Source: Granulicella sp. L56 (GTDB taxonomy: Bacteria > Acidobacteriota > Terriglobia > Terriglobales > Acidobacteriaceae). Taken from it: a DNA stretch of 64,000 bases. The stretch lies in assembly GCF_009765835.1 (NCBI RefSeq), contig NZ_LMUS01000006.1, positions 1,508,438 through 1,572,437 on the forward strand, read 5' to 3'. Within the stretch, counting starts at the first letter, position 1. Each line of letters opens with the position of its first letter. Made by a program: the position numbers and the translations under genes. Below, one piece after another: positions 28,301-38,923 of the stretch. The notes beneath the pieces were generated by a model. That model saw only the letters and a list, made by a program, of their open reading frames with translations, made no database searches and was not told the DNA's origin.

Positions 28301-28708
28301 CCTCACGCCGGAACGTGGAAGAGCGCTCTGACCGAGCGTGCCGGATACGAGTTCAACTACAAGTTGCGTGCGAGCCAGGTCGAATCGCACACCGGCAGCC
28401 TGCCTCGCGAGCACTCCTACATCGCGGTAAGCCCGGATAATGTTGTCCTGACCGCAGTCAAGAAGGCGGAAGACGACAACAGCCTCATCTTCCGTGTCTT
28501 CGAGTGGGCAGGTAAGCAGTCCGACGTAGTCTTTACTCTACCCAAGGGCGCGACCTCCGCGACCGAGACTGACCTGATGGAGAAGCCTATCGGTTCTCCG
28601 CTGACCGTCTCTGGAGATAAGGTCACCGTCCCCATCCATCCTTACGAGATTCTGACTATCCGCGCGGACTACCCCCACGCGCAGACAGAGGCGCAGAACA
28701 ACAAGTAA
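25364..28708 (+). CDS. Exported alpha-mannosidase, GH38 family
   Basis: A 1114-residue secreted glycoside hydrolase. A signal peptide covers about residues 1-36 (ending ANAQ). The GH38 catalytic domain carries HID (H279, D281), the nucleophile-bearing NPDSFGY motif (D391), and conserved MWVEPDLNMP. The middle three-helix segment and C-terminal beta domains follow. It should remove alpha-linked mannose from glycans in the periplasm or outside the cell, using zinc. The start is ATG 25364 with AAGGAG 6 bases upstream; an in-frame TTG two codons earlier overlaps that site. It is a single-gene transcript closed by a strong terminator and lies upstream of a TonB-dependent receptor and a GH39 enzyme. 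Confidence 0.92.
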   Translation: MNVFSRLHTVRNYAGALLASAILLAPFCLGTPANAQHRRHGVDIPSTLSPESQKVVERLGSFDYLPAESWRSHLGNVAHGEAADLDDSSWPVVKPGSQGGTDAVWYRQLVEIPKTLNGYDLTGARIWFKFNARGDRSMPQIIYFNGRRVALGDDLEPIVLFDNAKPGDKILVAVKLLPTVGEKRFGGSMLKIDFASNRPDPSDLQDEFISTALLIPSLSKNATQDFATLQKAIAAVDLTALDADNQTKFDASLTEAKNEIEPLKPMLQQATFHLTGNSHIDAAWLWPRTETVDVVKRTFGSALQLMNEYPNYTYTQSAAQYNEWMLEKYPEMNAEIKKRIKEGRWEVVGGMWVEPDLNMPDGESQVRSILLGKRWFQKEYGVDVRIGWNPDSFGYNWQLPQIYKRSGIDYFVTQKMTWNDTNQLPLKLFWWEAPDGSKVLTYFPEGYGNTDLGPVRLSTDLVSARKRSPGLDSMMDLYGVGDHGGGATRSVLDQGDHWAESNKIIPNMKYGLAQPFFTHVEQEIASDSPTWDYKTIAKGYTYPTPEEGKIHIPTWKDELYLEYHRGVFTTQANHKRNMRDSEEWTINAEKYASLAWLNGDSYPNNRFTDAWEKITFNQFHDLAAGSGIGIIYKDAQKDYDQVRWETNEASTKALHTLSSEVDTRTPLGVPVFVFNPLAWERSGAVEVDVQLPSASSNGVSVLDSNNHVLPSEVLSTDAKTNSYKLLVDAKNVPSLGYEVLHVVAGTKPFVSDLKTSGLTLENAALRVVVDPSNGCITSLFDKKSNFETLAKGACGNQLQTFKDTPKDYDAWNIDPGTLDHNTPISAVDSVQLVDKGPMRATIRVTRTWQSSKFVQDITLYAGSDKVVVGNDIDWHETHVLLKAAFPLAASGPEATYEIPYGTIQRATTRNNSWEKARFEVPAIRWADLGDQQHGFSLINATKYGYDGQDNVLRLSLLRSPVSPDAEADRGPHHFSYELYPHAGTWKSALTERAGYEFNYKLRASQVESHTGSLPREHSYIAVSPDNVVLTAVKKAEDDNSLIFRVFEWAGKQSDVVFTLPKGATSATETDLMEKPIGSPLTVSGDKVTVPIHPYEILTIRADYPHAQTEAQNNK

Positions 28709-28727
28709 GCAACACAACCAACCGAAC

Positions 28728-28766
28728 CAGCGATGCCGCAGAGTAGCTCTGCGGCATCGCTGTTTT
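28728..28766 (+). terminator. Rho-independent terminator after GH38 gene
   Basis: A perfect 16-bp stem (28728-28743 with 28747-28762) with a three-base TAG loop and a TTTT tail starts 19 bases after the stop codon. It is the strongest intrinsic terminator in the window and separates the mannosidase from the downstream receptor gene. Confidence 0.92.
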
Positions 28767-29091
28767 AACAAGTCACGTCATGCCAATGCAATAGCTCCAA
28801 AAGTTACTCGCAATAATTTTCTACGGTGGACAAACCTAAGTAACCATCCGGCATCACATCGCTTGTTAGTCTGAGTTCGACTTTCGGCACTCCCAATGCC
28901 GATGCTGCCTCATTTTCCAGGCCTATGAGGTCCTTCACTTCAGGAAGACCCAGAGACGCTGGCCTCGACAAACTTTATAAGTTGCCGAAGATCTGTTCGC
29001 GAACGGATCGTCTCCTTGCGGAGAATCGAATTCGGCGCATTTCCGGCATCGGCACCGGCAGAAGAAGTAGTTACCCCTTCGGAGGCAGTTC
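28767..29091. other. Leader region of the TonB-dependent receptor
   Basis: About 325 bases with no gene. It contains a 10-bp palindrome GTTCGCGAAC (28995-29004) and a small hairpin TCTCC-TTGC-GGAGA (29011-29024) some 70 bases before the receptor start. GGAGG at 29081-29085 is 6 bases ahead of the ATG at 29092. The palindrome could be a regulator site, but I cannot name one. Confidence 0.45.
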
Positions 29092-32000
29092 ATGAACGCC
29101 AGAAATCCCCGCTTCTTCTTACGATTTGCACTCATCGCACTGGCACTTTATCTATCCGTACCGGCCCACGCACAGTTCAGCGCCAGCCTCTCCGGCACCG
29201 TGCAGGATTCAACAGGCGCCATCATCCCGAATGCGGCCGTTACGTTGACCGATCCGGCCACGCACCAGTCGCAAAAGGCGACAACGAGCAGCAGCGGCGT
29301 CTACCATTTCAGCGAGCTTCCTCCTGCGCATTACACCCTTGCCGTCACGGCAACCGGCTTCAAGGCGTCCACCTTTGCCGATGTCGCACTTGCGGCAGAG
29401 ACGCCGCGCAATTTAAACGTGACCCTCAACACCGGCGATGTCTCCGAGACTGTGACCGTCAACGCAAATGAGGTCTCCGCGCTGCAAAATGCAGACGCAA
29501 GCGTCGGCAGCACCATCTCCAGCGAAGCCATTCAGAAGCTGCCGATCATCGGAGGCAATCCCTATGAGCTCCTCCGCACCTCTCCCGGCATTACCGGGGA
29601 TGGCGCGCGCGCAGGCAACGGCAACGCAGTATTCCTCCCCAACGGCGGAGGCCCCGGAGGATCGGCCCGCGGCATCTTCCAGACCGAAAACCAGACCCAG
29701 ATCTCAGCCAACGGCCAGCCCGTAGCCGCCAACACTTACAGCGTCGATGGCGTCACCGTCGACTCGCTCACTCACGGCGGCGCTGCTGTCGTGACGCCTA
29801 ATCAGGAAGCCATCGGCCAGATCACCGTCCTCTCCACCTCCTACGACGCTGCCGACGGTCGCAACTCCGGCGCACAGATCAAGGTCGTCACCAAGAGCGG
29901 TACCAACGACCTGCACGGCTCACTCTTCTTCCTCTACGACGAGCCCGGCCTCAATGCCTTCGCCAAGTATGGCGGCCCCGACGAGCAACTTCCTCTGCGC
30001 GTCGAGACCAAGCAACGCACCTACGACGCCTCCATCGGCGGCCCCATCATCAAAGACAAGCTCTTCGGATTCGCCTCTTACTCCGGGTTCGGCTATGACG
30101 GAAACACCACGGTCTCGCAATATGTTGAGACTCCTGATTACCGTGCGCTGATCCCCACCGTTCGCCCCGGCGGTATCACCACCAGCATCCTTACCTCGGC
30201 TGGCGTCACGCCGCGCATTATCAACCTTCTTCCCATAGACTGCTCCGACTACGCCAACAATCAAAGCCTATATGCCCCCGTCAACGGCATGACGCAGACC
30301 GCTGCAGGCGGCCCTTATTGCAATCCGATAGGCGGTGGCGTAGACATCGGCTCTCCAACTCGCGGGGGAGCGTCACAGCTCGGCGTCTATACTCCCTCCG
30401 CAGCCACCAACCCCGCCACCTATATCGGCGGTGGTCTGGATCAAAAACCCGATATAGACTACGCACAGCTTCTCGTGCCCAACCACTCTCGCGGAAATCA
30501 GTTCAACGGCCGCATCGACTGGTACGCGACACAGAAGGACCAGTTCGCAGGCAGCTTCTACATCACCAAGCTGGACAACTACGGCACCAGCGGCGCAGCC
30601 GATTCACGCCCACAGTCCGACGTCCCCTTCAAACCGCTTAACACCGCCGTTACGCTCATCTATATCCACACCTTCTCGCCAAGCTGGCTCAATGAGCTGC
30701 GCGGCAACAGCACCCGCTTCGCCGAGAATGCCCTTCGCGACGGCGCAGGCACCGTCAACTACGGCATCCCCAATATCAACGTCCAGGGCATGCCCTTCGC
30801 CAATACCCTCAACTTTGGCGTCACGCAGAGCAGCAGCAATCCTGCGATCTTCGCCGAAAATACCTACGAGGTCCGCGATCAGGTCACGCACACCTTCGGT
30901 TCGCACATCCTCCGCATCGGCGGCGAGATACGTTTCGAACAAGATAACGACAAACTCTCCGGAACCACTCGCCCCGTCTACTCCATGCAGGGCCTGTGGA
31001 ACTTCGCCAACGACGCTCCCATCTACGAGGGCATCACTGCCAGCACTCTTACGGGAGGCGCGCCCAACACGCAGCTCTATCTTCGCTCCAAAGATATCGC
31101 TGGGTATGTCCAGCACGACTGGAAGGTGACTCCGACCTTCACCCTCAACACCGGTTTTCGCTATGAGATCTATACGCCGATCAGCAACAAGACCGGCAAC
31201 GTCAGCAAGCCTGTCCTCGGGCCTCCCGGCTCCGAACTCTCCGGCATGACGCTCGTTCCCACCCACGATCTCTACAACACCGACTACGGCCACTATGCGC
31301 CAAAGATCGGCTTTGCGTGGACCCCCGCCATCTATAACAACAACGTCGTTCTTCGCGGCGGATTCGCCGTCGCTTACAACCATCTCGATGCCGGACTCTT
31401 CAACACGCAGGCCATCGACAACGTTCCCGGCGCGGCGACCTTCAACGTCTGCTGCGGCCAGGACACGAGCCCCTTCGCAGGCGGACAGATCAAGTACGCT
31501 CTTGGCACCAGCAACGCAGCCGACAGCTATCCCGCCAACCCAGCGTTCGCAGGCGGCGTCAACGCCAACGGCTTCCCCGCCAATGGCGCGCAGATTGAGT
31601 TGTACGGCGTCGGCGGCCGCATCAGAAATCCAGTCAGCTATCTCTACTCTCTCGATACACAGACCCAGTTGCCATCGAAGATCGTGCTGACGGTCGGCTA
31701 CGGCGGCAGCCTCGCCCGCCACAATCCCCGCCTGGTGAACCAGAACTTCCTCTACAACAACACCGGCGCCCCAACCTACGCAGCCTACTTCGCGCAGACC
31801 GATTCCGTTCAGGCCTACAACTCGCTCAATGTCCGCGTAGCCCGCACCCTCAGCCATGGCTTCCAGATCGAGGGCAGTTATACCTTCTCCAAGAACATGG
31901 ACCAGGTCTCCAACGGTGACGGCGCCAACTCCAACGCCAACCAGACCAACCCTGCAGACAACAAGTCAGAGTATGGCCCCTCCGACTACGACACACGCAA

Positions 32001-32643
32001 CCGAGCCACTATCTCCGGCCTCTACACAACTCCCAAAGTTCACTCCAGTAACTTCCTCGTCAAAGCCCTGGCCGATGGCTGGCAGGTAAATGGCATCGCC
32101 AGCCTGCACTCCGGCTTCCCATGGACGCCGGTTACCTACAACCTGCAATCGAACCTCGTTCCCAACGCGGCAGTTGTCTCGCCGACGCGTCCGCTGGCAA
32201 TCCTCTACGGCTCAGGCCCCATCGGCCGAAGCTGCTCCAACAACGCCTACATCACCGGCTCCAACTTCCCCAACCGCACGCTGCCCGGTGGAACATCAGG
32301 TACCGCTGGCGGTCAAAACTACTTCAACACCACTCCGCCGACGCTGCCTCCCGGCCAGAACTACGTTTACAAACCCGGCATCGGTCGCAACAGCTTCACC
32401 GGCGCCTGCTACCGCGACATCGACATAAGCCTCGCCAAAGAAGTTCAGTTTGAAGGTCTGGGTCACACCGCAACTCTGCGCTTCCAGGCCAACATGTTCA
32501 ACGCCTTCAACCTGCTCAACCTGGCTCCCATCCAGAACGGCAACTCCGACCCGGCAGCCAATATTCAGAACGCCGACTTCGGTAAAGCCACCACCGCCGA
32601 CGCTGGACGCCAGATTGAATTCCTCATGCGACTAAACTTCTGA
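29092..32643 (+). CDS. TonB-dependent receptor with CarboxypepD-regulatory-like domain
   Basis: A 1183-residue outer-membrane receptor of the Oar-like type abundant in Acidobacteriota. A signal peptide (1-27, ending AHAQ) leads to an N-terminal carboxypeptidase regulatory-like Ig domain (SGTVQDSTGAIIPNAAVTL), a plug domain (about 130-230, GGNPYELLRTSPGITGD), and a long beta-barrel ending with an aromatic residue (MRLNF). It likely imports large ligands, driven by TonB. Flanking GH38 and GH39 genes suggest an oligosaccharide ligand, though no SusD-like partner is present. A short GC hairpin lies just past the stop. Confidence 0.92.
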   Translation: MNARNPRFFLRFALIALALYLSVPAHAQFSASLSGTVQDSTGAIIPNAAVTLTDPATHQSQKATTSSSGVYHFSELPPAHYTLAVTATGFKASTFADVALAAETPRNLNVTLNTGDVSETVTVNANEVSALQNADASVGSTISSEAIQKLPIIGGNPYELLRTSPGITGDGARAGNGNAVFLPNGGGPGGSARGIFQTENQTQISANGQPVAANTYSVDGVTVDSLTHGGAAVVTPNQEAIGQITVLSTSYDAADGRNSGAQIKVVTKSGTNDLHGSLFFLYDEPGLNAFAKYGGPDEQLPLRVETKQRTYDASIGGPIIKDKLFGFASYSGFGYDGNTTVSQYVETPDYRALIPTVRPGGITTSILTSAGVTPRIINLLPIDCSDYANNQSLYAPVNGMTQTAAGGPYCNPIGGGVDIGSPTRGGASQLGVYTPSAATNPATYIGGGLDQKPDIDYAQLLVPNHSRGNQFNGRIDWYATQKDQFAGSFYITKLDNYGTSGAADSRPQSDVPFKPLNTAVTLIYIHTFSPSWLNELRGNSTRFAENALRDGAGTVNYGIPNINVQGMPFANTLNFGVTQSSSNPAIFAENTYEVRDQVTHTFGSHILRIGGEIRFEQDNDKLSGTTRPVYSMQGLWNFANDAPIYEGITASTLTGGAPNTQLYLRSKDIAGYVQHDWKVTPTFTLNTGFRYEIYTPISNKTGNVSKPVLGPPGSELSGMTLVPTHDLYNTDYGHYAPKIGFAWTPAIYNNNVVLRGGFAVAYNHLDAGLFNTQAIDNVPGAATFNVCCGQDTSPFAGGQIKYALGTSNAADSYPANPAFAGGVNANGFPANGAQIELYGVGGRIRNPVSYLYSLDTQTQLPSKIVLTVGYGGSLARHNPRLVNQNFLYNNTGAPTYAAYFAQTDSVQAYNSLNVRVARTLSHGFQIEGSYTFSKNMDQVSNGDGANSNANQTNPADNKSEYGPSDYDTRNRATISGLYTTPKVHSSNFLVKALADGWQVNGIASLHSGFPWTPVTYNLQSNLVPNAAVVSPTRPLAILYGSGPIGRSCSNNAYITGSNFPNRTLPGGTSGTAGGQNYFNTTPPTLPPGQNYVYKPGIGRNSFTGACYRDIDISLAKEVQFEGLGHTATLRFQANMFNAFNLLNLAPIQNGNSDPAANIQNADFGKATTADAGRQIEFLMRLNF

Positions 32644-32657
32644 CAAGGCATACTGGG

Positions 32658-32677
32658 GGCGGAGCCACAACTCCGCC
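32658..32677 (+). terminator. Short hairpin between receptor and GH39 gene
   Basis: GGCGGAG (32658-32664) and CTCCGCC (32671-32677) form a 7-bp stem with a six-base loop, 15 bases after the receptor stop. There is no T run, so it may attenuate or stabilise mRNA rather than end transcription. The GH39 start is 26 bases further on. Confidence 0.4.
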
Positions 32678-32702
32678 TCAACTCACACCACCGGAGCGCT
32701 CG

Positions 32703-34310
32703 ATGAAACTAACCTCTTGCCGCCTGCTGTCAGTCGGCTCTGCAATCCTTCTCTCTGCCTGCATCTGCATTTCATCTCCGGCTCAATCTTCCACATCACA
32801 AATGACAACCCTCCGCATCGACGCCAAAGCAGCTACCACGCCCTTCCCTCATTTCTGGGAGCAGACCTTCGGTTCAGGCCGCGCGATCCTCTCGCTGCGG
32901 CAGGGCTACCGCGAAGACCTCCGCACCGTGAAGCAAGCTACGGACTTTAAGTCCGTTCGCTTCCATGGCATCTTCATGGACGACGTAGGTCTCTACGACC
33001 CCGACCGTAGACCCATCAAATTTGCCCAGATGACGAACGCCGACGTAGCCGCGTCATCCGATTCAGGCGTCTATAACTTCTCCTACGTCGATCAAATCTA
33101 CGATGGCCTACTCGCCAACGGCGTTCGCCCCTTCGTCGAATTGAGCTTCATGCCCAAGAAGATGGCCTCTGATCCCAACGCGTTGCACGCCTTCTGGTAC
33201 AAGCAGAACGTCTCCCCGCCGAAGAACTATGCCGAGTGGGACAACATGATCACAGCCTTCGTCCAGCATCTCGTCAATCGCTACGGCATCGACGAGGTCG
33301 CGCAGTGGGACTTCGAGGTATGGAACGAGCCCAACATCGACTTCTGGGCCGGCAATCCTAAACAGCCAACCTACTTTGAGCTATACGACCACACCGCCCG
33401 CGCCATCAAGAAGGTCAACGCTCGCCTACGCGTCGGTGGGCCATCGACCGCGCAGGCCGCATGGGTCGCGGACTTCCTGGCGCACTGCAAGAAGGACAAC
33501 GTTCCCGTCGACTTCGTCAGCACCCACGTCTACGGCAACGACACCGCGAAAAACGTCCTCGGCACCGATGAGGACATTCCCCGCGATCACATGGTAGCCC
33601 GCGCCGTAAAGATGGTGCACGACGAGATCCTCGCCTCACCCTATCCGAAGATCCCGCTCATCATGAGCGAGTACAACGCCAGCTACGCCAACGAGCCCAA
33701 CGTCACCGACTCCGTCTACATGGGCCCATGGCTCGCCAGCAACATCAGCCAGTGCGACGGCCTCACCCAGTCCATGAGCTACTGGTCCTTCTCCGACGTC
33801 TTCGAGGAACAGGGCGTCACACGTACACCGTTCTATGGCGGCTTCGGTCTCATCGCCGAAGACGACATCCCCAAGCCCGCGCTCAATGCCTTCGCCATGC
33901 TGCATCAGTTAGGCGAGCGCCGCATCAAGCTTGACTCCGACTCAGCGCTCGCCACCCGTCACGAAGACGGTTCGCTCGCCATCGCTCTCTGGAACTACGC
34001 CGCACCCTACGGCAGCGGCCCAGCCTACACACCGCCACCTGCTGACCCCGGCCCATCCAAAGCCTTTACCGTAAAACTCGAAGGCGTCTCTTCCAACGCG
34101 GCGATACAGATCTGGCGGCTTGACGTCGACCACGGCAACGTCATCAAGACCTACGACGCCATGGGCCGCCCCGCATTCCCCACCCGCGACCAGATCGCCA
34201 AACTTCGCGAAGCAGGCAAAGCCTCACCACCAGAATCCTCTTCGCTTAAGAATGGCAGCCTCACCATCACCATCCCACCGCAAGGACTTGTCCTGATCAC
34301 AACCCGCTAG
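32703..34310 (+). CDS. Exported GH39 family glycosidase (beta-xylosidase-like)
   Basis: A 535-residue secreted enzyme. A lipoprotein-like or Sec signal covers about 1-28. The (beta/alpha)8 barrel has the GH39 acid/base motif VWNEPNI (E209), the segment FVSTHVYGND, and the nucleophile region IMSEYNASYA (E323). A C-terminal beta domain follows (about 400-535). Family members are beta-xylosidases or alpha-iduronidases, and the plant-polymer context favours xylosidase. The gene follows the TonB-dependent receptor by about 60 bases and is probably part of the same carbohydrate-uptake unit. It converges on ligA with a 10-base gap. Confidence 0.88.
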   Translation: MKLTSCRLLSVGSAILLSACICISSPAQSSTSQMTTLRIDAKAATTPFPHFWEQTFGSGRAILSLRQGYREDLRTVKQATDFKSVRFHGIFMDDVGLYDPDRRPIKFAQMTNADVAASSDSGVYNFSYVDQIYDGLLANGVRPFVELSFMPKKMASDPNALHAFWYKQNVSPPKNYAEWDNMITAFVQHLVNRYGIDEVAQWDFEVWNEPNIDFWAGNPKQPTYFELYDHTARAIKKVNARLRVGGPSTAQAAWVADFLAHCKKDNVPVDFVSTHVYGNDTAKNVLGTDEDIPRDHMVARAVKMVHDEILASPYPKIPLIMSEYNASYANEPNVTDSVYMGPWLASNISQCDGLTQSMSYWSFSDVFEEQGVTRTPFYGGFGLIAEDDIPKPALNAFAMLHQLGERRIKLDSDSALATRHEDGSLAIALWNYAAPYGSGPAYTPPPADPGPSKAFTVKLEGVSSNAAIQIWRLDVDHGNVIKTYDAMGRPAFPTRDQIAKLREAGKASPPESSSLKNGSLTITIPPQGLVLITTR

Positions 34311-34320
34311 TGCAGAACTC

Positions 34321-36462
<2,142 letters not shown>

Positions 36463-36678
36463 CTATTTCTGGATGACCGCCTTCATCCATCACACCCGGT
36501 GCGGGACCATGTTGCTTGACAGAGGCATTACCACCCCCTGCGATTTGCGCAAAGACTTCAAAACAAAAATCTTAAGTCCAACCGCAGAGCCAAGGTCTTG
36601 ATTTTACTGGCATCAGTCCGGCAAAGTCTTCAATCTAATGAGATTGATGAGCACTTTGTGTATGAGGCGGTGTCAAAT

Positions 36679-37575
36679 CTACTGGGTATGGAAGAGCTTG
36701 TGGTTGATGTCTGGCCAAAACTCTTTGAAGGTGAAGCTGACGCCGTCGATGAGGTCGCTGGTGAGCCACTTCTGGCCGACCTTGGTCCAGGTGCGGTACT
36801 TGGTCGGGTAGTAGAGCGAGGAGACGCCTGAGGCTGCGCCGGAGCCGATGACCTCGGAGAAGTTGAAGGTATTGTCGCCGTCGTCTTTGCGAGTAATGAG
36901 GACACGGCTGGCGGCATAGAGGGCGCGATGGCCGATGGAGCCGTGGCCGAGGGTGTAGAAGCGGTTGTCCTGGTGGAAGAGGACGGGGCCAATGCCGCCG
37001 ACCATGAAGTTCTCGTCAGCCGTATCGGCGAGGGTGTGCCAGTAGTAGCGGGCGTATCCCTTCACCCCCTGATGGAACTCGGGATAGGAGTCGCCGTTCA
37101 TCGCGAAGCCTGCCTGCAACCCGGCGATGAAGAAGGAGGAGTAGTCGAAGGTGTCGCGACCGGCGGCGATGAACTTGTCCTTGGCCGATTGCGGCGGCAG
37201 CTTGGTGTCGGCGGAGACGGAGCGAAAGTTGGGCATGATGCCGAGGATGCGCTTGGTCTGCTGGGGATCGGTGGGAGCGGTTGCAGCGGCTGGCGCTGTC
37301 GCCTGAGCGGTTGCAGCGGCTGGCGCTGTCGCCTGACCGGTTTGCAGGTCAGATGCAGGAAGCGGAGCGTCGGGCAGCGAGTCGGCCACGGAGTCGCTCG
37401 CGGCAATCAGTGAGGAGGAGGTGCCAGCGGTAAGTTCCTGAGCGTGCAAGGTGGCGGGAGTACACGCCAGCGCAGCCAGAAATGCCGCAGCAATACACAC
37501 TGCTCCGAGCTTGGAAGTTTGAAGATGAAAGGGCATCATAGATAAGACACCTGTTCGGGAAATTCGATTCGTCAT
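36679..37575 (-). CDS. Exported protein of unknown function coupled to kbl
   Basis: A 298-residue protein with a signal peptide ending near LHAQE (about residue 47) and a low-complexity Ala/Thr/Pro linker containing an exact 10-residue tandem duplication. The conserved-looking C-terminal part (about 110-298) is rich in Gly and aromatic residues: AARYYW-like segments, HRALYAASRVLITR, SSLYYPTKYRTW. It does not match a family I can name. Similar proteins occur in Acidobacteria as hypothetical exported proteins, possibly outer-membrane associated. Its ATG overlaps the kbl stop (ATGA-type, 4 bases), so it is translated with kbl, though a metabolic link is not obvious. Confidence 0.75.
   Translation of the reverse strand: MTNRISRTGVLSMMPFHLQTSKLGAVCIAAAFLAALACTPATLHAQELTAGTSSSLIAASDSVADSLPDAPLPASDLQTGQATAPAAATAQATAPAAATAPTDPQQTKRILGIMPNFRSVSADTKLPPQSAKDKFIAAGRDTFDYSSFFIAGLQAGFAMNGDSYPEFHQGVKGYARYYWHTLADTADENFMVGGIGPVLFHQDNRFYTLGHGSIGHRALYAASRVLITRKDDGDNTFNFSEVIGSGAASGVSSLYYPTKYRTWTKVGQKWLTSDLIDGVSFTFKEFWPDINHKLFHTQ
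37275..37334 (-). repeat. Exact tandem 2 x 30-bp repeat in coding sequence
   Basis: Two identical 30-base units (37275-37304 and 37305-37334) encode a duplicated ten-residue Ala/Thr-rich block in the linker of the exported protein. Because the unit is a multiple of three, copy-number change would lengthen the linker without a frameshift. Confidence 0.9.
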
Positions 37576-38789
37576 GCGGGAAGAATGTTCGACTTTCTTG
37601 CGACGGTAGTGAGAATTTCAAGGGCCTGGTCGATCTGTTCGCGGGTGTGTTCGCTGGTCATGATGGTGCGAATCCGGGCTTTGCCCTCGGGAACGGTGGG
37701 AAAGGCGATTCCGGTGGCCATGAGGCCCGCCTGGAAAAGAGCGCGGGAAAAGTCCATTGTCGCACGGCCATCGCCAATAAGGATGGGGGTAATCGGGGTC
37801 TCGCTGGCAGGCGTGGTGCGGCCTCCGGTATCGAAACCGGCGGCGGTGAGCTGCTGCTTGAAGTAGCTGGTGTTGTCCCACAGCCGCTGGATGCGGTCGG
37901 GTTCTGACTCCAAGATGTCGAACGCGGCGATGCAGGTGGCTGCAACCGAGGGCGGATGCGAGGTGGAAAAGAGGAAGGGACGAGCACGGTGGTAAAGGTA
38001 GTCGATGAGGTCGCGACTGCCGCAGACGTAACCGCCGAGCGCTCCGATAGCTTTGGAGAGGGTGCCTACCTGCACGTCGACGCGTGAAGTGCAGTGGAAG
38101 TGATCGACCGAGCCGCGACCGTTGCGGCCGAGCACACCGCTGGCGTGGGCGTCATCGACCATCATGATGGCTCCGTACTTGTCGGCGAGGTCGCAGAGCT
38201 TGTCGACCGGGCCGATGTCGCCATCCATCGAGAAGACACCGTCGGTGATGAGGAGCTTGCGGCCGGGCTCGTTCTGGATCTCTTTGAGCAACTCTTCGGC
38301 GTGGGCGACATCCTTGTGGCGGAAGACTTTAATCTTTGCTTTCGAGAGGCGTGCTCCGTCGATGATGCTGGCGTGGTTGAGCTCGTCGGAGAGGATGAAG
38401 TCTTCTTTGCCGAGAATGCTGGAGACCGTTCCGGCGTTGGCGGCGAAGCCGGACTGGAAGACGACGCAGGCCTCGACGCCTTTGAAGGCGGCGATCTTTT
38501 CTTCCAGCTCCATATGGATGCGCATGGTTCCGGCGATGGTGCGGACGGCTCCTGAGCCGACGCCATATTTCTGCGTGGCGGCGATGGCGGCTTCACGGAG
38601 TTTGGGGTGATTGCAGAGGCCGAGATAGTTATTGCTGGCGAGATTGATGACTCGCTTGCCGTCGTAAGTGCAGACGGGAGCCTGCTCGTCGTCGAGGATG
38701 CGGAGCTTGAAGTGGGTGCCGCGCTGCTTCAGATCTTCAAGCTGGGCCGTGAGGTGGGCGAGCTGGGGACGGGGGGTTTTGTCGCTCAT
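37572..38789 (-). CDS. kbl: Glycine C-acetyltransferase (2-amino-3-ketobutyrate CoA ligase)
   Basis: A 405-residue PLP enzyme of the alpha-oxoamine synthase family. It cleaves 2-amino-3-ketobutyrate with CoA to glycine and acetyl-CoA, completing the threonine pathway begun by Tdh (encoded at 8-9 kb). Visible features are NYLGLCNHP, the GSGAVRTIAGT block, DDAHASGVLG, and the PLP lysine K246 in VGTLSKAIGALGG. The frame extends 47 codons upstream, but MSDKTPRP at 38789 gives the normal length and the extra residues are low-quality. BioF is a related family; the sequence and the presence of tdh favour Kbl. Confidence 0.9.
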   Translation of the reverse strand: MSDKTPRPQLAHLTAQLEDLKQRGTHFKLRILDDEQAPVCTYDGKRVINLASNNYLGLCNHPKLREAAIAATQKYGVGSGAVRTIAGTMRIHMELEEKIAAFKGVEACVVFQSGFAANAGTVSSILGKEDFILSDELNHASIIDGARLSKAKIKVFRHKDVAHAEELLKEIQNEPGRKLLITDGVFSMDGDIGPVDKLCDLADKYGAIMMVDDAHASGVLGRNGRGSVDHFHCTSRVDVQVGTLSKAIGALGGYVCGSRDLIDYLYHRARPFLFSTSHPPSVAATCIAAFDILESEPDRIQRLWDNTSYFKQQLTAAGFDTGGRTTPASETPITPILIGDGRATMDFSRALFQAGLMATGIAFPTVPEGKARIRTIMTSEHTREQIDQALEILTTVARKSNILPA

Positions 38790-38923
38790 GCTTAATCGTA
38801 AACCTTTTGCATCGAGACAGTAAGGAGGGGGCGAATGGCATCTCAGTATCGTGTGATGACGGCGGAGAGCTGCATCGCGCGGATGTACCAATAAAGTCTG
38901 ATACGAAGGATGAGGGCCCCAAG

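Noticed and set aside
26732..28414. 560-codon minus-strand frame
   Set aside because: It is antisense to the GH38 gene and lacks any start site or family signal.
30604..31857. 417-codon minus-strand frame
   Set aside because: It is antisense to the TonB-dependent receptor, with Gly/Ala/Val-rich composition typical of shadows.
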